This document shows positions 48,891 through 59,341 of a stretch of 64,000 bases of DNA, piece by piece. Numbering within the stretch: position 1 is the stretch's first letter; every line of letters begins with the position of its first letter. This stretch comes from Caballeronia grimmiae (GTDB lineage: Bacteria > Pseudomonadota > Gammaproteobacteria > Burkholderiales > Burkholderiaceae). The stretch covers positions 186,001 through 250,000 of the forward strand of contig NZ_JFHE01000001.1 in the NCBI RefSeq assembly GCF_000698555.1, given 5' to 3'. The notes below the pieces were generated by a model. That model was not told the origin of the DNA. It searched no databases and saw only the letters and a list, made by a program, of their open reading frames with translations. The translations under genes and the position numbers were made by a program.

Positions 48891-49226
48891 ATGCACTTCC
48901 AGCGCTTCCGCTTTGGCCGATGGACGATCGTTGCGGCGCTTGCGCTGCCTGCTTTCGCGTTGACGGCGGGATGCCAGTCCGCCGCAACCGGCGAGCCGGC
49001 CGCAGATTACGCATCGGACGCCTCGGTGACCGCGCGCGTGAAAGCGGCATTGCTTGCCGATCCGGGATTGAAATCGCTCGCGGTCAGCGTGGCGACTTAT
49101 CGCGGTGTCGTTCAGTTGTCCGGTAACGTGAATTCGGAGGAACAGATTCAGAAGGCCGTCGCCGTAACCCGCAGCGTGTCGGGCGTGCAATCCATCAGCA
49201 ACGATCTGCACATCAAGCCGCAATGA
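48891..49226 (+). CDS. BON-domain lipoprotein
   Basis: 111 residues. Signal peptide with lipobox LTAGCQSA, then one BON domain (SVTARVKAALLADPGLKSL, VATYRGVVQLSGNVNSEEQI, VAVTRSVSGVQSISNDLHI). BON proteins such as OsmY and DolP sit in the periplasm or on the outer membrane and help keep the envelope intact under stress. Directly downstream of a sigma-54-type promoter and 184 bases before an activator-like response regulator, which suggests a regulatory link. Confidence 0.85.
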   Translation: MHFQRFRFGRWTIVAALALPAFALTAGCQSAATGEPAADYASDASVTARVKAALLADPGLKSLAVSVATYRGVVQLSGNVNSEEQIQKAVAVTRSVSGVQSISNDLHIKPQ

Positions 49227-49410
49227 CGCAGTAGTCGATACCCAAGCGCAGGACAAGAACAAACCGCAGCGGGATCCAACGCGCCGCGCAGTCAAAGCAT
49301 GACAACGCGCCGCAGCCCGCCCACGAGCGCCCGAGTTCCAAGCATCGCCCTTGACCGGCGACGCATGCTGCAACGGCAATTACAGTCTCTTTTGATACGT
49401 TGTGTCTGCC

Positions 49411-50799
49411 ATGCCACACGCACTGATTGTCGAAGACGATCCCAACAGCCTGTCCGGCCTGTCCGCGATCCTGTCGGCGGACGGCTTTTCTGTCGATACC
49501 GCGACCACGCTCGCCGAGGCGCGCGCCGCGCTGACGCGCTTCATCCCCGATGTCGTACTGATCGACCTCAACCTGCCCGACGGCAGCGGTCTCGATCTGC
49601 TGCCGAGCCTGCCGTCGCAACCGCCTGACGGAGCGCTGCCCGTCATCGTGATGACCGGTAACGCGACGGTCGAAAGCGCGATCGAAGGGCTGCGGCACGG
49701 CATCTGGGATTACTTGCTGAAGCCGGTCAACATCCCGCGTTTGCGCAGCCTGCTCGCGCGGATTCCCCGTCCCTACGAGCTGACCGAGGAAGTGCAGTCG
49801 CTGCGCTCGACGCTGCGCGAGCTCGGCCATTTCGGCGACATGCTCGGCCGCAGCGCAGTCATGCAGCAGGTCTACGATCAGATCGAGCACACTGCGCCGA
49901 CCGAAGCCGCCGTGCTGATCTGCGGCGAGCCGGGCACGGGCAAGAAGCTGGCGGCGCGCACCATTCACCAGTTGAGCCGCCGCCGCAAGGGACCGTTCGT
50001 GAGCTTCGACTGCTCGACCGCGCGCGCTGACGGCACGCACCGCTCGATGGAAAGCATCCTCTTCGGCCACGAGCGCAATGCGTTCGCGGGCGCGGAAAAT
50101 CGCGAGCCGGGCCTGCTCGAGCAATCCGGCGGCGGCACGCTGTTCCTCGACCAGATCGATTCATTGCCCGCCCCGCAGCAGGAAGCGCTGTTGCGCGCGC
50201 TCGATTCGCAGACGTTCATGCGCGTCGGCGGCAGCAATCGCATCATGACCGACTTCCGCCTGATCGCATCGTCGCGCACGCCGGCGCGCGATGCCGTGAC
50301 GAGTGGCGCGCTGCGCGAGGACCTGTTCCAGCGGCTGTCCGCGTCGTCGATCGTGCTTCCGCCGCTGCGCGAACGCGACGACGACATCGCGCTGATGGCC
50401 GAGCAATTCGTCGATGAGCTTAATCGCGAGAATCACATCGCCGGAATCACGAGCGGATCGCCGAAGCGCATCAGCCCGTCGTTCCTGCGCGAGTGCATCG
50501 CGAACGACTGGCCGGGCAACGTGCGCGAAATGCGGGATCGCGTGCGGCGCGCGTACCACGCATCGGGCGAAACGATCGAAACATTGCGCGCCGACGAGCA
50601 AGGCGGTCCCGGCGGGCGCGGTCTCAATGGCAGCAGCGTGCAGGTGACGGTCGGCACGGCGCTCGCGGATGTCGAAGACATGCTGATTCGCGCGACGCTC
50701 GAAGCGGTCGGCGGGACGCGGCATCGCGCGGCGACGCTGCTCGGCATCAGCCCGAAGACGCTCTATAACAAGCTGCAGCGGATGAAGCTGGAACCGTAG
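49411..50799 (+). CDS. Sigma-54 activator-like response regulator with degenerate AAA+ motifs
   Basis: 462 residues: receiver (1-120), AAA+ (about 150-375) and C-terminal Fis-type helix-turn-helix (HRAATLLGISPKTLYNKL). The receiver looks functional: ALIVEDDPN, Asp52 in LIDLNLPDG, VMTGN and LLKPVN. The AAA+ module deviates. Walker A is GEPGTGKK (172-179). The GAFTGA loop that contacts sigma-54 reads NAFAGA (223-228). Walker B reads LFLDQIDS, with Gln248 where the catalytic Glu is expected. The region LREDLFQRLSASSIVLPPLR remains canonical. It may bind ATP and DNA without the usual remodelling cycle. The start is the ATG at 49411; a GTG lies nine bases earlier. Confidence 0.88.
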   Translation: MPHALIVEDDPNSLSGLSAILSADGFSVDTATTLAEARAALTRFIPDVVLIDLNLPDGSGLDLLPSLPSQPPDGALPVIVMTGNATVESAIEGLRHGIWDYLLKPVNIPRLRSLLARIPRPYELTEEVQSLRSTLRELGHFGDMLGRSAVMQQVYDQIEHTAPTEAAVLICGEPGTGKKLAARTIHQLSRRRKGPFVSFDCSTARADGTHRSMESILFGHERNAFAGAENREPGLLEQSGGGTLFLDQIDSLPAPQQEALLRALDSQTFMRVGGSNRIMTDFRLIASSRTPARDAVTSGALREDLFQRLSASSIVLPPLRERDDDIALMAEQFVDELNRENHIAGITSGSPKRISPSFLRECIANDWPGNVREMRDRVRRAYHASGETIETLRADEQGGPGGRGLNGSSVQVTVGTALADVEDMLIRATLEAVGGTRHRAATLLGISPKTLYNKLQRMKLEP

Positions 50800-50821
50800 G
50801 CTTCACAGCCGCCGAAAAAGA

Positions 50822-50856
50822 ACGCCACGGCAGTTTGCATGCCGTGGCGTTTTTTT
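50822..50856 (+). terminator. Bidirectional terminator between response regulator and nagZ
   Basis: Eleven-base arms ACGCCACGGCA / TGCCGTGGCGT with seven-base loop, followed by seven T on plus. On minus it is followed by TCTTTTT and so can also end the long rpoE-to-nagZ cluster. Confidence 0.85.
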
Positions 50857-50874
50857 GCGTCCATCCGACGGACT

Positions 50875-51903
50875 TCAGCCCAACGCGCTCGCGATCAAAG
50901 CCCGCGCCGCCCGATATTCCGGCTGATTCTGCAGCTTGCTCCAGCGCAACGCCTTGCCGCGCGGACGCATCTGCCGGATGCGCTGCTGCGATGCCTTCGA
51001 CGGCGTAAAGCGCAGTTGCTCCAACACCTTGCCCGCCTCCTCCGGCTGATTGCAGATCAGCACCATGTCGCAGCCCGCCGTCAGCGCGGCCGTCGCGGCT
51101 TCGGTAAGCGTGCCGCCCGCGCGCGCAGCTTCCATCGAGAGATCATCGCTGAAAATCGCGCCGTTGAAGCCAAGCTTGCCGCGCAGAATGTCCTGCAGCC
51201 AGATGCGCGAAAAGCCGGCGGGCTTCTCGTCGACTTGCGTGTAGATCACGTGCGCCGGAATCACCGACGCAAGCGACAGCCCGAGCCAGTCGTAGGGACG
51301 CACGTCGGCGGCGAGGATTTCATCGAGCGGGCGATCGTCGGTCGGCAGCGCGACATGCGAATCCGCCGATGCGAAGCCGTGCCCCGGAAAGTGCTTGCCG
51401 CAGTTCGCCATGCCGGCGAGCGCGAGGCCGTAATTCAGGCTCTTGGCGAGCATCGTCACGACGCGCGGATCGCTGTGCAGCGCGCGATCGCCGATCACCT
51501 GCGACTGGCCGTAGTCGAGATCGAGCACCGGCGTAAAGCTCATGTCGATGCCGCACGCGCGCAACTCCGACGCGAGCACGTAGCCGAACGCAGTCGCCGC
51601 TTTGGTGGCTGCGAGCACGTCCTTGTCCCACAACGCGCCGAGCTTGCCAGGCGCGGGCAACACCGTGAAGCCATCGGTGCGAAAGCGCTGCACGCGCCCG
51701 CCTTCGTGATCGACGGCGATCAGGATGTCATCGCGCACCGCGCGGATCGCATCGGTCAGCGCGACCAGCTGCGCGCGGTCCTCGAAATGGCGCTTGAAGA
51801 GGATGATGCCGCCCGTCATCGGATGCGTGAGGCGCTCGATATCCGCGTCGGAGAGCGTCGTGCCGGCGACGTCGAGCATGACGGGGCCGGGAATGCGTTT
51901 CAT
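50875..51903 (-). CDS. nagZ: Beta-N-acetylhexosaminidase NagZ
   Basis: 342-residue family GH3 enzyme of peptidoglycan recycling in the cytosol. It removes GlcNAc from anhydromuropeptides, whose products can induce AmpC in species with ampR. Marks: VDHEGGRVQRFRTDGFT, the catalytic histidine loop MANCGKHFPGHGFASADSH, and the nucleophile in GAIFSDDLSMEAARAGG. The Met at 51903 matches the usual start (MKRIPGPVMLDV). A GTG at 51945 overlapping the acpS stop by four bases is an alternative that would add 14 residues. Confidence 0.95.
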   Translation of the reverse strand: MKRIPGPVMLDVAGTTLSDADIERLTHPMTGGIILFKRHFEDRAQLVALTDAIRAVRDDILIAVDHEGGRVQRFRTDGFTVLPAPGKLGALWDKDVLAATKAATAFGYVLASELRACGIDMSFTPVLDLDYGQSQVIGDRALHSDPRVVTMLAKSLNYGLALAGMANCGKHFPGHGFASADSHVALPTDDRPLDEILAADVRPYDWLGLSLASVIPAHVIYTQVDEKPAGFSRIWLQDILRGKLGFNGAIFSDDLSMEAARAGGTLTEAATAALTAGCDMVLICNQPEEAGKVLEQLRFTPSKASQQRIRQMRPRGKALRWSKLQNQPEYRAARALIASALG

Positions 51904-51941
51904 CGGATTCAATTGGTTTTCTTGTGGTGGTGGTTGTGCTG

Positions 51942-52346
51942 TCACGCCTTGTCCGCGACTTCCGCGACGACGAAGGTCACCGCATAGTCACGCTCGTCGG
52001 TGACGGTAACTTGCGCGGTGATGCCGCGTTGCGCGAGCCATTCGGCCAGTTCGCCCGACGCCACGACGACCGGCTTGCCGCTGGGCTCGTTGAGCGTTTG
52101 CAGCGCGCGCCATGTCATCGGCCAGCGCATGCCGAGGCCGATCGCCTTCGAGAACGCTTCCTTGGCGGAAAAGCGCGTCGCGAGAAACGCGAGACCGCGC
52201 ACTTCCGAGCGGGCGCGGCGTGCGTGATAGATGCGCAGTTCGTCGGGGCCGAGCACTTTCTCGGCGAAGCGCCCTTTCGTGCGCTCCATGACCGCCGCGA
52301 CGCGGCTTACTTGCACGAGGTCCGTGCCGATTCCGTAGATCGCCAT
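51942..52346 (-). CDS. acpS: Holo-[acyl-carrier-protein] synthase
   Basis: 134 residues. Transfers 4'-phosphopantetheine from CoA to acyl-carrier protein. Metal-binding motifs: [20 protein letters not shown] (Asp8) and [17 protein letters not shown] (Glu in KEA). It lies 10 bases after pdxJ, a conserved pdxJ-acpS pair. Confidence 0.95.
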   Translation of the reverse strand: MAIYGIGTDLVQVSRVAAVMERTKGRFAEKVLGPDELRIYHARRARSEVRGLAFLATRFSAKEAFSKAIGLGMRWPMTWRALQTLNEPSGKPVVVASGELAEWLAQRGITAQVTVTDERDYAVTFVVAEVADKA

Positions 52347-52356
52347 GATGCCGCGC

Positions 52357-53130
52357 TCAGCGTTTTGTTTGCGACGCGAGCCGCGATGCGACCATGATGG
52401 CCTTCATCTCGCGCACGGCGTTGTCCCAGCCGGCGAAGATCGCGTGCGCGACGATCGCATGGCCGATGTTCAGTTCGACGATGCCATCGAGCGCGGCGAT
52501 CGGCTGCACGTTCGTATAGTGCAGTCCGTGGCCCGCGTTGACCTTCAGCCCGAGCGAATTGCCGAAATCGACGCTCTTCGCGACGCGCTCGAATTCGCGC
52601 TGCTGCGCGGCTTCGTCGTGGGCTTCCGCGTAGCGGCCCGTATGCAGTTCGATGACCGGCGCCTGCGCTTCCTTCGCCGCGCGAATCTGCGTCTCGTCGG
52701 GATCGATGAACAGCGACACGCGGATGCCCGCATCGGCCAACTGTTTGCACGCCACCTTTACCGATTCGAACTGCCCGGCGACGTCGAGGCCGCCTTCGGT
52801 CGTCAGCTCCTGGCGCTTCTCCGGCACGAGGCAGACATCGTGCGGCTTGATCTCGCACGCGATGTCGAGCATCTCGCGCGTCACCGCGCATTCGAGGTTC
52901 ATCCGCGTCTTGAGGAGCGGTCGCAGCGTGCGGACATCGGCATCGACGATATGACGGCGATCCTCGCGCAGATGCAGCGTGATCGCGTCGGCGCCTGCTT
53001 CCTCGGCGGCGAGCGCGGCGCGAATCGGATCGGGATAAGACGTGCCGCGTGCATTGCGCAAGGTGGCGACGTGATCGATGTTCACGCCGAGATCGATCAC
53101 GCTCGCGGGCGATGAGAGAAAGAAGCTCAT
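52357..53130 (-). CDS. pdxJ: Pyridoxine 5'-phosphate synthase
   Basis: 257 residues, TIM barrel. Last step of de novo vitamin B6 synthesis via 1-deoxyxylulose-5-phosphate. Marks: [43 protein letters not shown], and [15 protein letters not shown]. The frame is open for another ~175 codons upstream, but that is a shadow of recO; the true ATG at 53130 overlaps the recO stop by four bases. Confidence 0.96.
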   Translation of the reverse strand: MSFFLSSPASVIDLGVNIDHVATLRNARGTSYPDPIRAALAAEEAGADAITLHLREDRRHIVDADVRTLRPLLKTRMNLECAVTREMLDIACEIKPHDVCLVPEKRQELTTEGGLDVAGQFESVKVACKQLADAGIRVSLFIDPDETQIRAAKEAQAPVIELHTGRYAEAHDEAAQQREFERVAKSVDFGNSLGLKVNAGHGLHYTNVQPIAALDGIVELNIGHAIVAHAIFAGWDNAVREMKAIMVASRLASQTKR

Positions 53131-54020
53131 AGATTTTGCAGGTCGATCAGAATCTGACGGGTGGCGAGCGGCGCGCCGCCCAGGTGATAGTTCAGCAGGA
53201 AGCGCATCAGCGTCTTGCTTTGCACGGCGGTCTGGGCGCTGCCGTAGTCGTCGCGCTCCATGTCGATCAGCGTCTGCCCGGCGATGACAGGCCATTGCGG
53301 AGGAAAATCGTCGGACGCTTCGCGCACGCCGCGTTCCGGATCGAACGTGTAGCGGCCTTCCGCGACCACACTCTCGCGCGTGACCGTGCGCGTGAGCGCC
53401 ATCGCATAACCGGTTTCGCGCAGCAGCACGCGCTCGAACGAGCGCAGCACCTGCACCGCCGGTTCGCCATGCGCGAGGCGCGAGAGCGTCAGCACGTAAT
53501 GATTGAAAAGCGCGGGATGCGCGTCCTCGCGGGCGCAGAACTTCACGAGCAGTTCGTTGACATAGAAGCCGCAGAGCAGCGCGTCGCCGGTCAAAGGCAG
53601 CATGCCGCCGACCCATTCCGCCGTGGTCAGCGTGCGGACTTCGCCCTTGCCCGTCCACGAGAGTCCGAGCGGCTGGAAGGTCTGCAGCACGCCGCGCAGC
53701 GCGGAGTGCGGACGCTTCGCGCCCTTCGCGACGAGCGCGATGCGCCCGTGATCGCGTGAAAAGACATCGATGACGAGACTCGTCTCGCGATAGGGATAGC
53801 TATGCAGCACGAAGCCCGGCTGTTCGTTGACGCGAAAGTCCGAGCGCGGCGCGGCGCGCGGCTTCGGCTTGTCTGCGCCGCCGGTGGCGGACGAAGGCGC
53901 GCGGCGGCGCTTCGCCACGGCCCGCGCGGGCCGCTCGGGTTGCGCGGTGGCGTCGAAGTCGTCGTCAGGACGACCGTCGGCCGGCGGAGTCATCCACGCG
54001 TCGCTGGTGCCGGCGTCCAT
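53127..54020 (-). CDS. recO: DNA repair protein RecO
   Basis: 297 residues. RecO loads RecA onto SSB-coated DNA with RecR. The OB-fold starts at [20 protein letters not shown], followed by [20 protein letters not shown] and the helical part [20 protein letters not shown]. The first ~65 residues are a Pro/Arg/Ala-rich stretch absent from E. coli RecO (242 residues); it may be unstructured, or a later start is used. It is 16 bases after era. Confidence 0.92.
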   Translation of the reverse strand: MDAGTSDAWMTPPADGRPDDDFDATAQPERPARAVAKRRRAPSSATGGADKPKPRAAPRSDFRVNEQPGFVLHSYPYRETSLVIDVFSRDHGRIALVAKGAKRPHSALRGVLQTFQPLGLSWTGKGEVRTLTTAEWVGGMLPLTGDALLCGFYVNELLVKFCAREDAHPALFNHYVLTLSRLAHGEPAVQVLRSFERVLLRETGYAMALTRTVTRESVVAEGRYTFDPERGVREASDDFPPQWPVIAGQTLIDMERDDYGSAQTAVQSKTLMRFLLNYHLGGAPLATRQILIDLQNL

Positions 54021-54036
54021 GATTTCGGTCCATGCG

Positions 54037-54936
54037 TCATTCGTAACCGTATGCGCGCAAGCCTGCTTCGTTGTCCGCCCAGCCGCTCTTGACCTTGACG
54101 AAGGTTTCGAGATACACGGGGCCGTCGAAGAGCTTCTCCATGTCGAGCCGCGCCTCGGTGCTGATCTGCTTCAGTTTCGCGCCCTTCTGCCCGATGATCA
54201 TCGCCTTGTGGCCGTCGCGGTCGACGAGAATCGTCGCGAACACGCGGCGCAGGCGGCCTTCGGTCTCGAATTTGTCGATGAGCACGGTGCTCGTGTACGG
54301 CAACTCGTCGCCGGTCCAGCGGAACACTTTCTCGCGCAGGATTTCGGCGGCGAGGAACCGCTCGCTGCGGTCGGTGAGGTCGTCTTCGCCGTAGATCGGC
54401 TCGCCTTCCGGCAGATACGGCTTGATTACCGACATCAGGCGCTTGATGTCCTCCGGATGCTTCGCCGCCAACGGCACGATCTCGCGAAACTCGCGCAACG
54501 CCGACATCTGCTGCATGAACGGAAAGAGTGAATCTTTATCGCCGACGCGGTCGAGCTTGTTCGCGATCAAGAGCGTGGGCGTGCCCGCCGGAATGAGGTC
54601 GAGCACCCGCTGATCGTCGGGGCCGAAGCGGCCGGCTTCGATGACGAAGAGAATCGCATCGACCGAACTCAGCGTCGACGTCACCGCGCGATTCAGCGAG
54701 CGGTTGAGCGCGCCGCTGTGGCGCGTCTGGAAGCCGGGGGTATCGACGAAGATGTACTGCGCGTCGTCGATCGTGTTGATGCCGGTGATGCGATGGCGCG
54801 TCGTCTGCGCCTTGCGCGAGGTGATGCTCACCTTCTGGCCGACGAGCGCGTTCATGAGCGTCGATTTGCCGACGTTGGGCCGGCCGACGATGGCGACCAT
54901 GCCGCAGCGGAAACCGGGAGATGTGGGAGCGTTCAT
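54037..54936 (-). CDS. era: GTPase Era
   Basis: 299 residues. G1 [17 protein letters not shown]3 DTPGFQ, G4 NKLD, followed by a KH RNA-binding domain ([20 protein letters not shown]). Era binds the 3' end of 16S rRNA in 30S assembly. It lies 61 bases after rnc, as in E. coli. Confidence 0.97.
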   Translation of the reverse strand: MNAPTSPGFRCGMVAIVGRPNVGKSTLMNALVGQKVSITSRKAQTTRHRITGINTIDDAQYIFVDTPGFQTRHSGALNRSLNRAVTSTLSSVDAILFVIEAGRFGPDDQRVLDLIPAGTPTLLIANKLDRVGDKDSLFPFMQQMSALREFREIVPLAAKHPEDIKRLMSVIKPYLPEGEPIYGEDDLTDRSERFLAAEILREKVFRWTGDELPYTSTVLIDKFETEGRLRRVFATILVDRDGHKAMIIGQKGAKLKQISTEARLDMEKLFDGPVYLETFVKVKSGWADNEAGLRAYGYE

Positions 54937-54997
54937 AGTGTGTGCAGCCTGGATTCGTTGGCGCGTCTAAGCGAGAGACGCAATGCGCGTGCGCGCG

Positions 54998-56062
54998 TCA
55001 GTGGCCGGCGTCGGCGGCGCGCACGACTCGGCTGGCCGGTGCGTCGGGACTCGTGCCGCTGTTCGTTTCGGACTCGTCCCGCTCCGTGGATGACTCTGCC
55101 GCTTCGCCCTTCGCCGCCTTCTCCGGACGATGAATCACGTGCCGTTCGGGCTTGTCGGCGGCGGCAAAGGCCCCCGCGGACGGTTCGACGTGTGTCGCGC
55201 GGATCACGGCGAGCGGCGCGGTCTCGTGCGATTCATCCGCCGCGTGGCTGCGATGACGATCCCGCTCGCGCCGGTCCGGCGAGCGTAAATCGAGCGCGGC
55301 CTGCACGCCGATTCCGTCCGGCATCATGTCGCCCTGGGCGAGCTTCGCCGCCCGCGCGCCCTTGCGCTTCGGCTTCACGCCGAGCGACGGCGCCGCGGCG
55401 GCCACTTCGTCGAGCGCCTTTTTCGCCGCGGCCTGTTCCGCCGCACGACGGCTCGCGCCCGAGCCCGACACTTTCACGTCGAGCTTCGGCACCGAGCACT
55501 CGACTTCGAACTGCTGGTTGTGGGCAGCGCCATGCGTCGCCACGACCGTGTATGTCGGGAGCGCGATCTTGTGCCCTTGCAGATATTCCTGCAGCAGCGT
55601 TTTTGCGTCCTTGCCGATGGTGCGCGGATCGATGTGATCGAGCACCGGCGTGTACAGCCGCTTGATGACGGTATGAGCGGCGTCGAAACCGCCATCGAGG
55701 AAGATGGCGCCGAAGATCGCTTCGAGGGTATCCGCGAGAATCGACGGGCGGCGAAAACCGCCGCTGCGCAATTCGCCTTCGCCGAGACGCAGCTCTTCCG
55801 AGACGTTCAGTGCCTGCGCGATTTCATAAAGCGATTGCTGCTTGACCAGATTCGCCCGGACGCGCGACAGATCGCCTTCGTCGAGCTTGCCGAAACGCTG
55901 GAACAAAAGGGCAGCCACCACGCAATTGAGAACGGAATCGCCGAGAAATTCGAGCCGTTCGTTGTGCGTGGCGCTGTGACTGCGGTGGGTCATCGCCTGG
56001 CGCAGCAATTCCGCATTGCGAAATTCGTACCGCAGCCGGCTTTCCAACGGAGAAGAGGGCAT
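54998..56062 (-). CDS. rnc: Ribonuclease III with long C-terminal tail
   Basis: 354 residues versus 226 in E. coli. The endonuclease domain has signature [13 protein letters not shown] with Asp42, and Glu114 in [16 protein letters not shown]. The dsRNA-binding domain covers about 152-221 ([20 protein letters not shown]). A ~130-residue Arg/Glu/Ala/His-rich tail follows with no domain. It processes rRNA precursors and double-stranded mRNA. Confidence 0.94.
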   Translation of the reverse strand: MPSSPLESRLRYEFRNAELLRQAMTHRSHSATHNERLEFLGDSVLNCVVAALLFQRFGKLDEGDLSRVRANLVKQQSLYEIAQALNVSEELRLGEGELRSGGFRRPSILADTLEAIFGAIFLDGGFDAAHTVIKRLYTPVLDHIDPRTIGKDAKTLLQEYLQGHKIALPTYTVVATHGAAHNQQFEVECSVPKLDVKVSGSGASRRAAEQAAAKKALDEVAAAAPSLGVKPKRKGARAAKLAQGDMMPDGIGVQAALDLRSPDRRERDRHRSHAADESHETAPLAVIRATHVEPSAGAFAAADKPERHVIHRPEKAAKGEAAESSTERDESETNSGTSPDAPASRVVRAADAGH

Positions 56063-56203
56063 GGACAGAGTATAACGCGCCCGCCAAGGCGGCTGATTCC
56101 GCCCGGCGGGCCGGGAAAACGCGTGGCGAGACGGTGTTAGCCGCGCTTCTTCACGCCGTTTCGAAGCGCGCGCCGACGGTGTGACGGCAGCGCGCGCAGT
56201 GCA

Positions 56204-57100
56204 TCACTGGAACGAGCCGATGCGCTTCAGGTTGCTGAAGTTCATCCAGATGAAGAACGCGCGTCCGACGATGTTCTTGTCCGGCACGAAGCCCCAGTAG
56301 CGGCTGTCGGCGCTGTTGTCGCGGTTGTCGCCCATCATGAAGTAATGGCCCGGCGGCACCTTGCACGTCACGCCTTGCGCGTTGTAGACGCAGTTGTCGC
56401 GGTACGGGAAATCGTCCGCGCCGACGACGAACGGCGGCACTTGCGGATTGTTGAGGATGGCATTCTTGCGGCCGTCCAGATCTTCGATGAACTGCTTCGC
56501 ATAGCCGATGCGCTCGTCGTCGAAATAGTCCGGCAGCGGCGCTTCCGGCACGGGCTTGCCGTTGATCGTGAGCTGCTTGTTCTCGTATGCGACGGTATCG
56601 CCCGGCAGGCCGATCACGCGCTTGATATAGTCGACCGATTCGTCCTTCGGATAGCGGAACACCACTACGTCGCCGCGCGTGAGCGGCTTGCCCTCGGTCA
56701 GCTTGGTGTTGGTGATCGGCAGGCGCAGGCCGTATTCGTACTTGTTCACGAGGATGAAGTCGCCGACCAGCAGCGTCGGCACCATCGAGCCCGACGGAAT
56801 CTTGAACGGCTCCACGATGAACGAACGCACCACGAACACCGCGAGAATCACCGGAAAGAAGCTCGCCGTGTATTCGAGCCACCACGGCTGGCGCAGCCGC
56901 TCGTCGCGCAGGCGGGCGCGCGTTTCGGCCGCGTTTTCATCGGCGAAGCGCTCGCCGACGCGTTCCTGCTGGCGGTCGAAGTCGGCCACTGCGACTTCCG
57001 CCGCGCGGCGGCGTCCCGGCAGAAAGACCAGCTTGTCGAGCACCCATGCAATACCCGTCACCAGGACGAGGATCAAGAGAATCAGTGCGAAATTCATCAA
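56204..57100 (-). CDS. lepB: Signal peptidase I
   Basis: 298 residues. N-terminal helix (residues ~4-22) and second helix (~80-92). The catalytic Ser105 is in IPSGSMVPTLLVGDF, the catalytic Lys160 in YIKRVIGLPGDTV, and box E reads GHYFMMGDNRDNSADSRYWG. It cuts Sec signal peptides at the periplasmic face. It lies 57 bases after lepA. Confidence 0.96.
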   Translation of the reverse strand: MMNFALILLILVLVTGIAWVLDKLVFLPGRRRAAEVAVADFDRQQERVGERFADENAAETRARLRDERLRQPWWLEYTASFFPVILAVFVVRSFIVEPFKIPSGSMVPTLLVGDFILVNKYEYGLRLPITNTKLTEGKPLTRGDVVVFRYPKDESVDYIKRVIGLPGDTVAYENKQLTINGKPVPEAPLPDYFDDERIGYAKQFIEDLDGRKNAILNNPQVPPFVVGADDFPYRDNCVYNAQGVTCKVPPGHYFMMGDNRDNSADSRYWGFVPDKNIVGRAFFIWMNFSNLKRIGSFQ

Positions 57101-57157
57101 ACGCTTCCGGTTGTTATCGTCGGTTGTTGTTGTTCTGCGCCTCGCGGCGCGCGGACA

Positions 57158-58948
<1,791 letters not shown>

Positions 58949-58965
58949 TCAGTGCCGATCAAGCG

Positions 58966-59001
58966 AAAAAGGCGCGCCCTCACATACGCGGAGCACGCCT
59001 T
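58966..59001 (-). terminator. Hairpin with T-run between glutaredoxin-like gene and lepA
   Basis: On the minus strand AAGGCGTGCTC pairs with GGGCGCGCCTT (two G-T pairs), followed by TTTC so that five T run in all. It lies 71 bases after the glutaredoxin-like stop and 18 before lepA, so it should limit read-through from the rpoE-mucD part. Confidence 0.65.
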
Positions 59002-59071
59002 GAAAATTTGGGGAAAACTTCTGCATTTTAGCCGAAAAGGGGGTGTACAGGCGTTTTCGGCGTCCGGCGGA

Positions 59072-59332
59072 TCAACGGCCGCGTTTCTCTAAGGCCGCGT
59101 GGACGGCATTTTGGTCCAGCCGGTAATGGCACAACTCGACGCCGTCGAGCATCAGCACCGGCACGCGCTCGTTGTAACGCGCTTCGAGATCCGCATCTTC
59201 GTCGATGTCGATCCATTCGATCGCCACGCCGAAGCGCGCGGCGATCGGCTCGAGCGCCGCGCGCATGTCCTCGCACAGATGACACCAGGCGCGCCCGTAC
59301 AGGACGAAAGGCGCGCCGCTCGCGTCAATCAA
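59072..59332 (-). CDS. Glutaredoxin-like (DUF836-type) protein
   Basis: 86 residues, thioredoxin fold. Redox motif CHLC in YGRAWCHLCEDMRAALEP, and cis-Pro in ERVPVLMLDG. The family is found beside mucD and lepA in beta- and gammaproteobacteria; role unproven, probably thiol redox in the cytosol. It is nine bases after mucD. Confidence 0.85.
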   Translation of the reverse strand: MIDASGAPFVLYGRAWCHLCEDMRAALEPIAARFGVAIEWIDIDEDADLEARYNERVPVLMLDGVELCHYRLDQNAVHAALEKRGR

Positions 59333-59341
59333 CGCCGGACC

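Noticed and set aside
48661..48963. 100-codon ORF between efp and the BON gene
   Set aside because: It starts inside the efp terminator, crosses the sigma-54-type promoter and runs out of frame into the BON gene; composition is not protein-like.
53131..53658. Upstream part of the pdxJ reading frame
   Set aside because: It is out of frame with recO on the same strand; recO motifs show that recO is the real gene and pdxJ begins at 53130.
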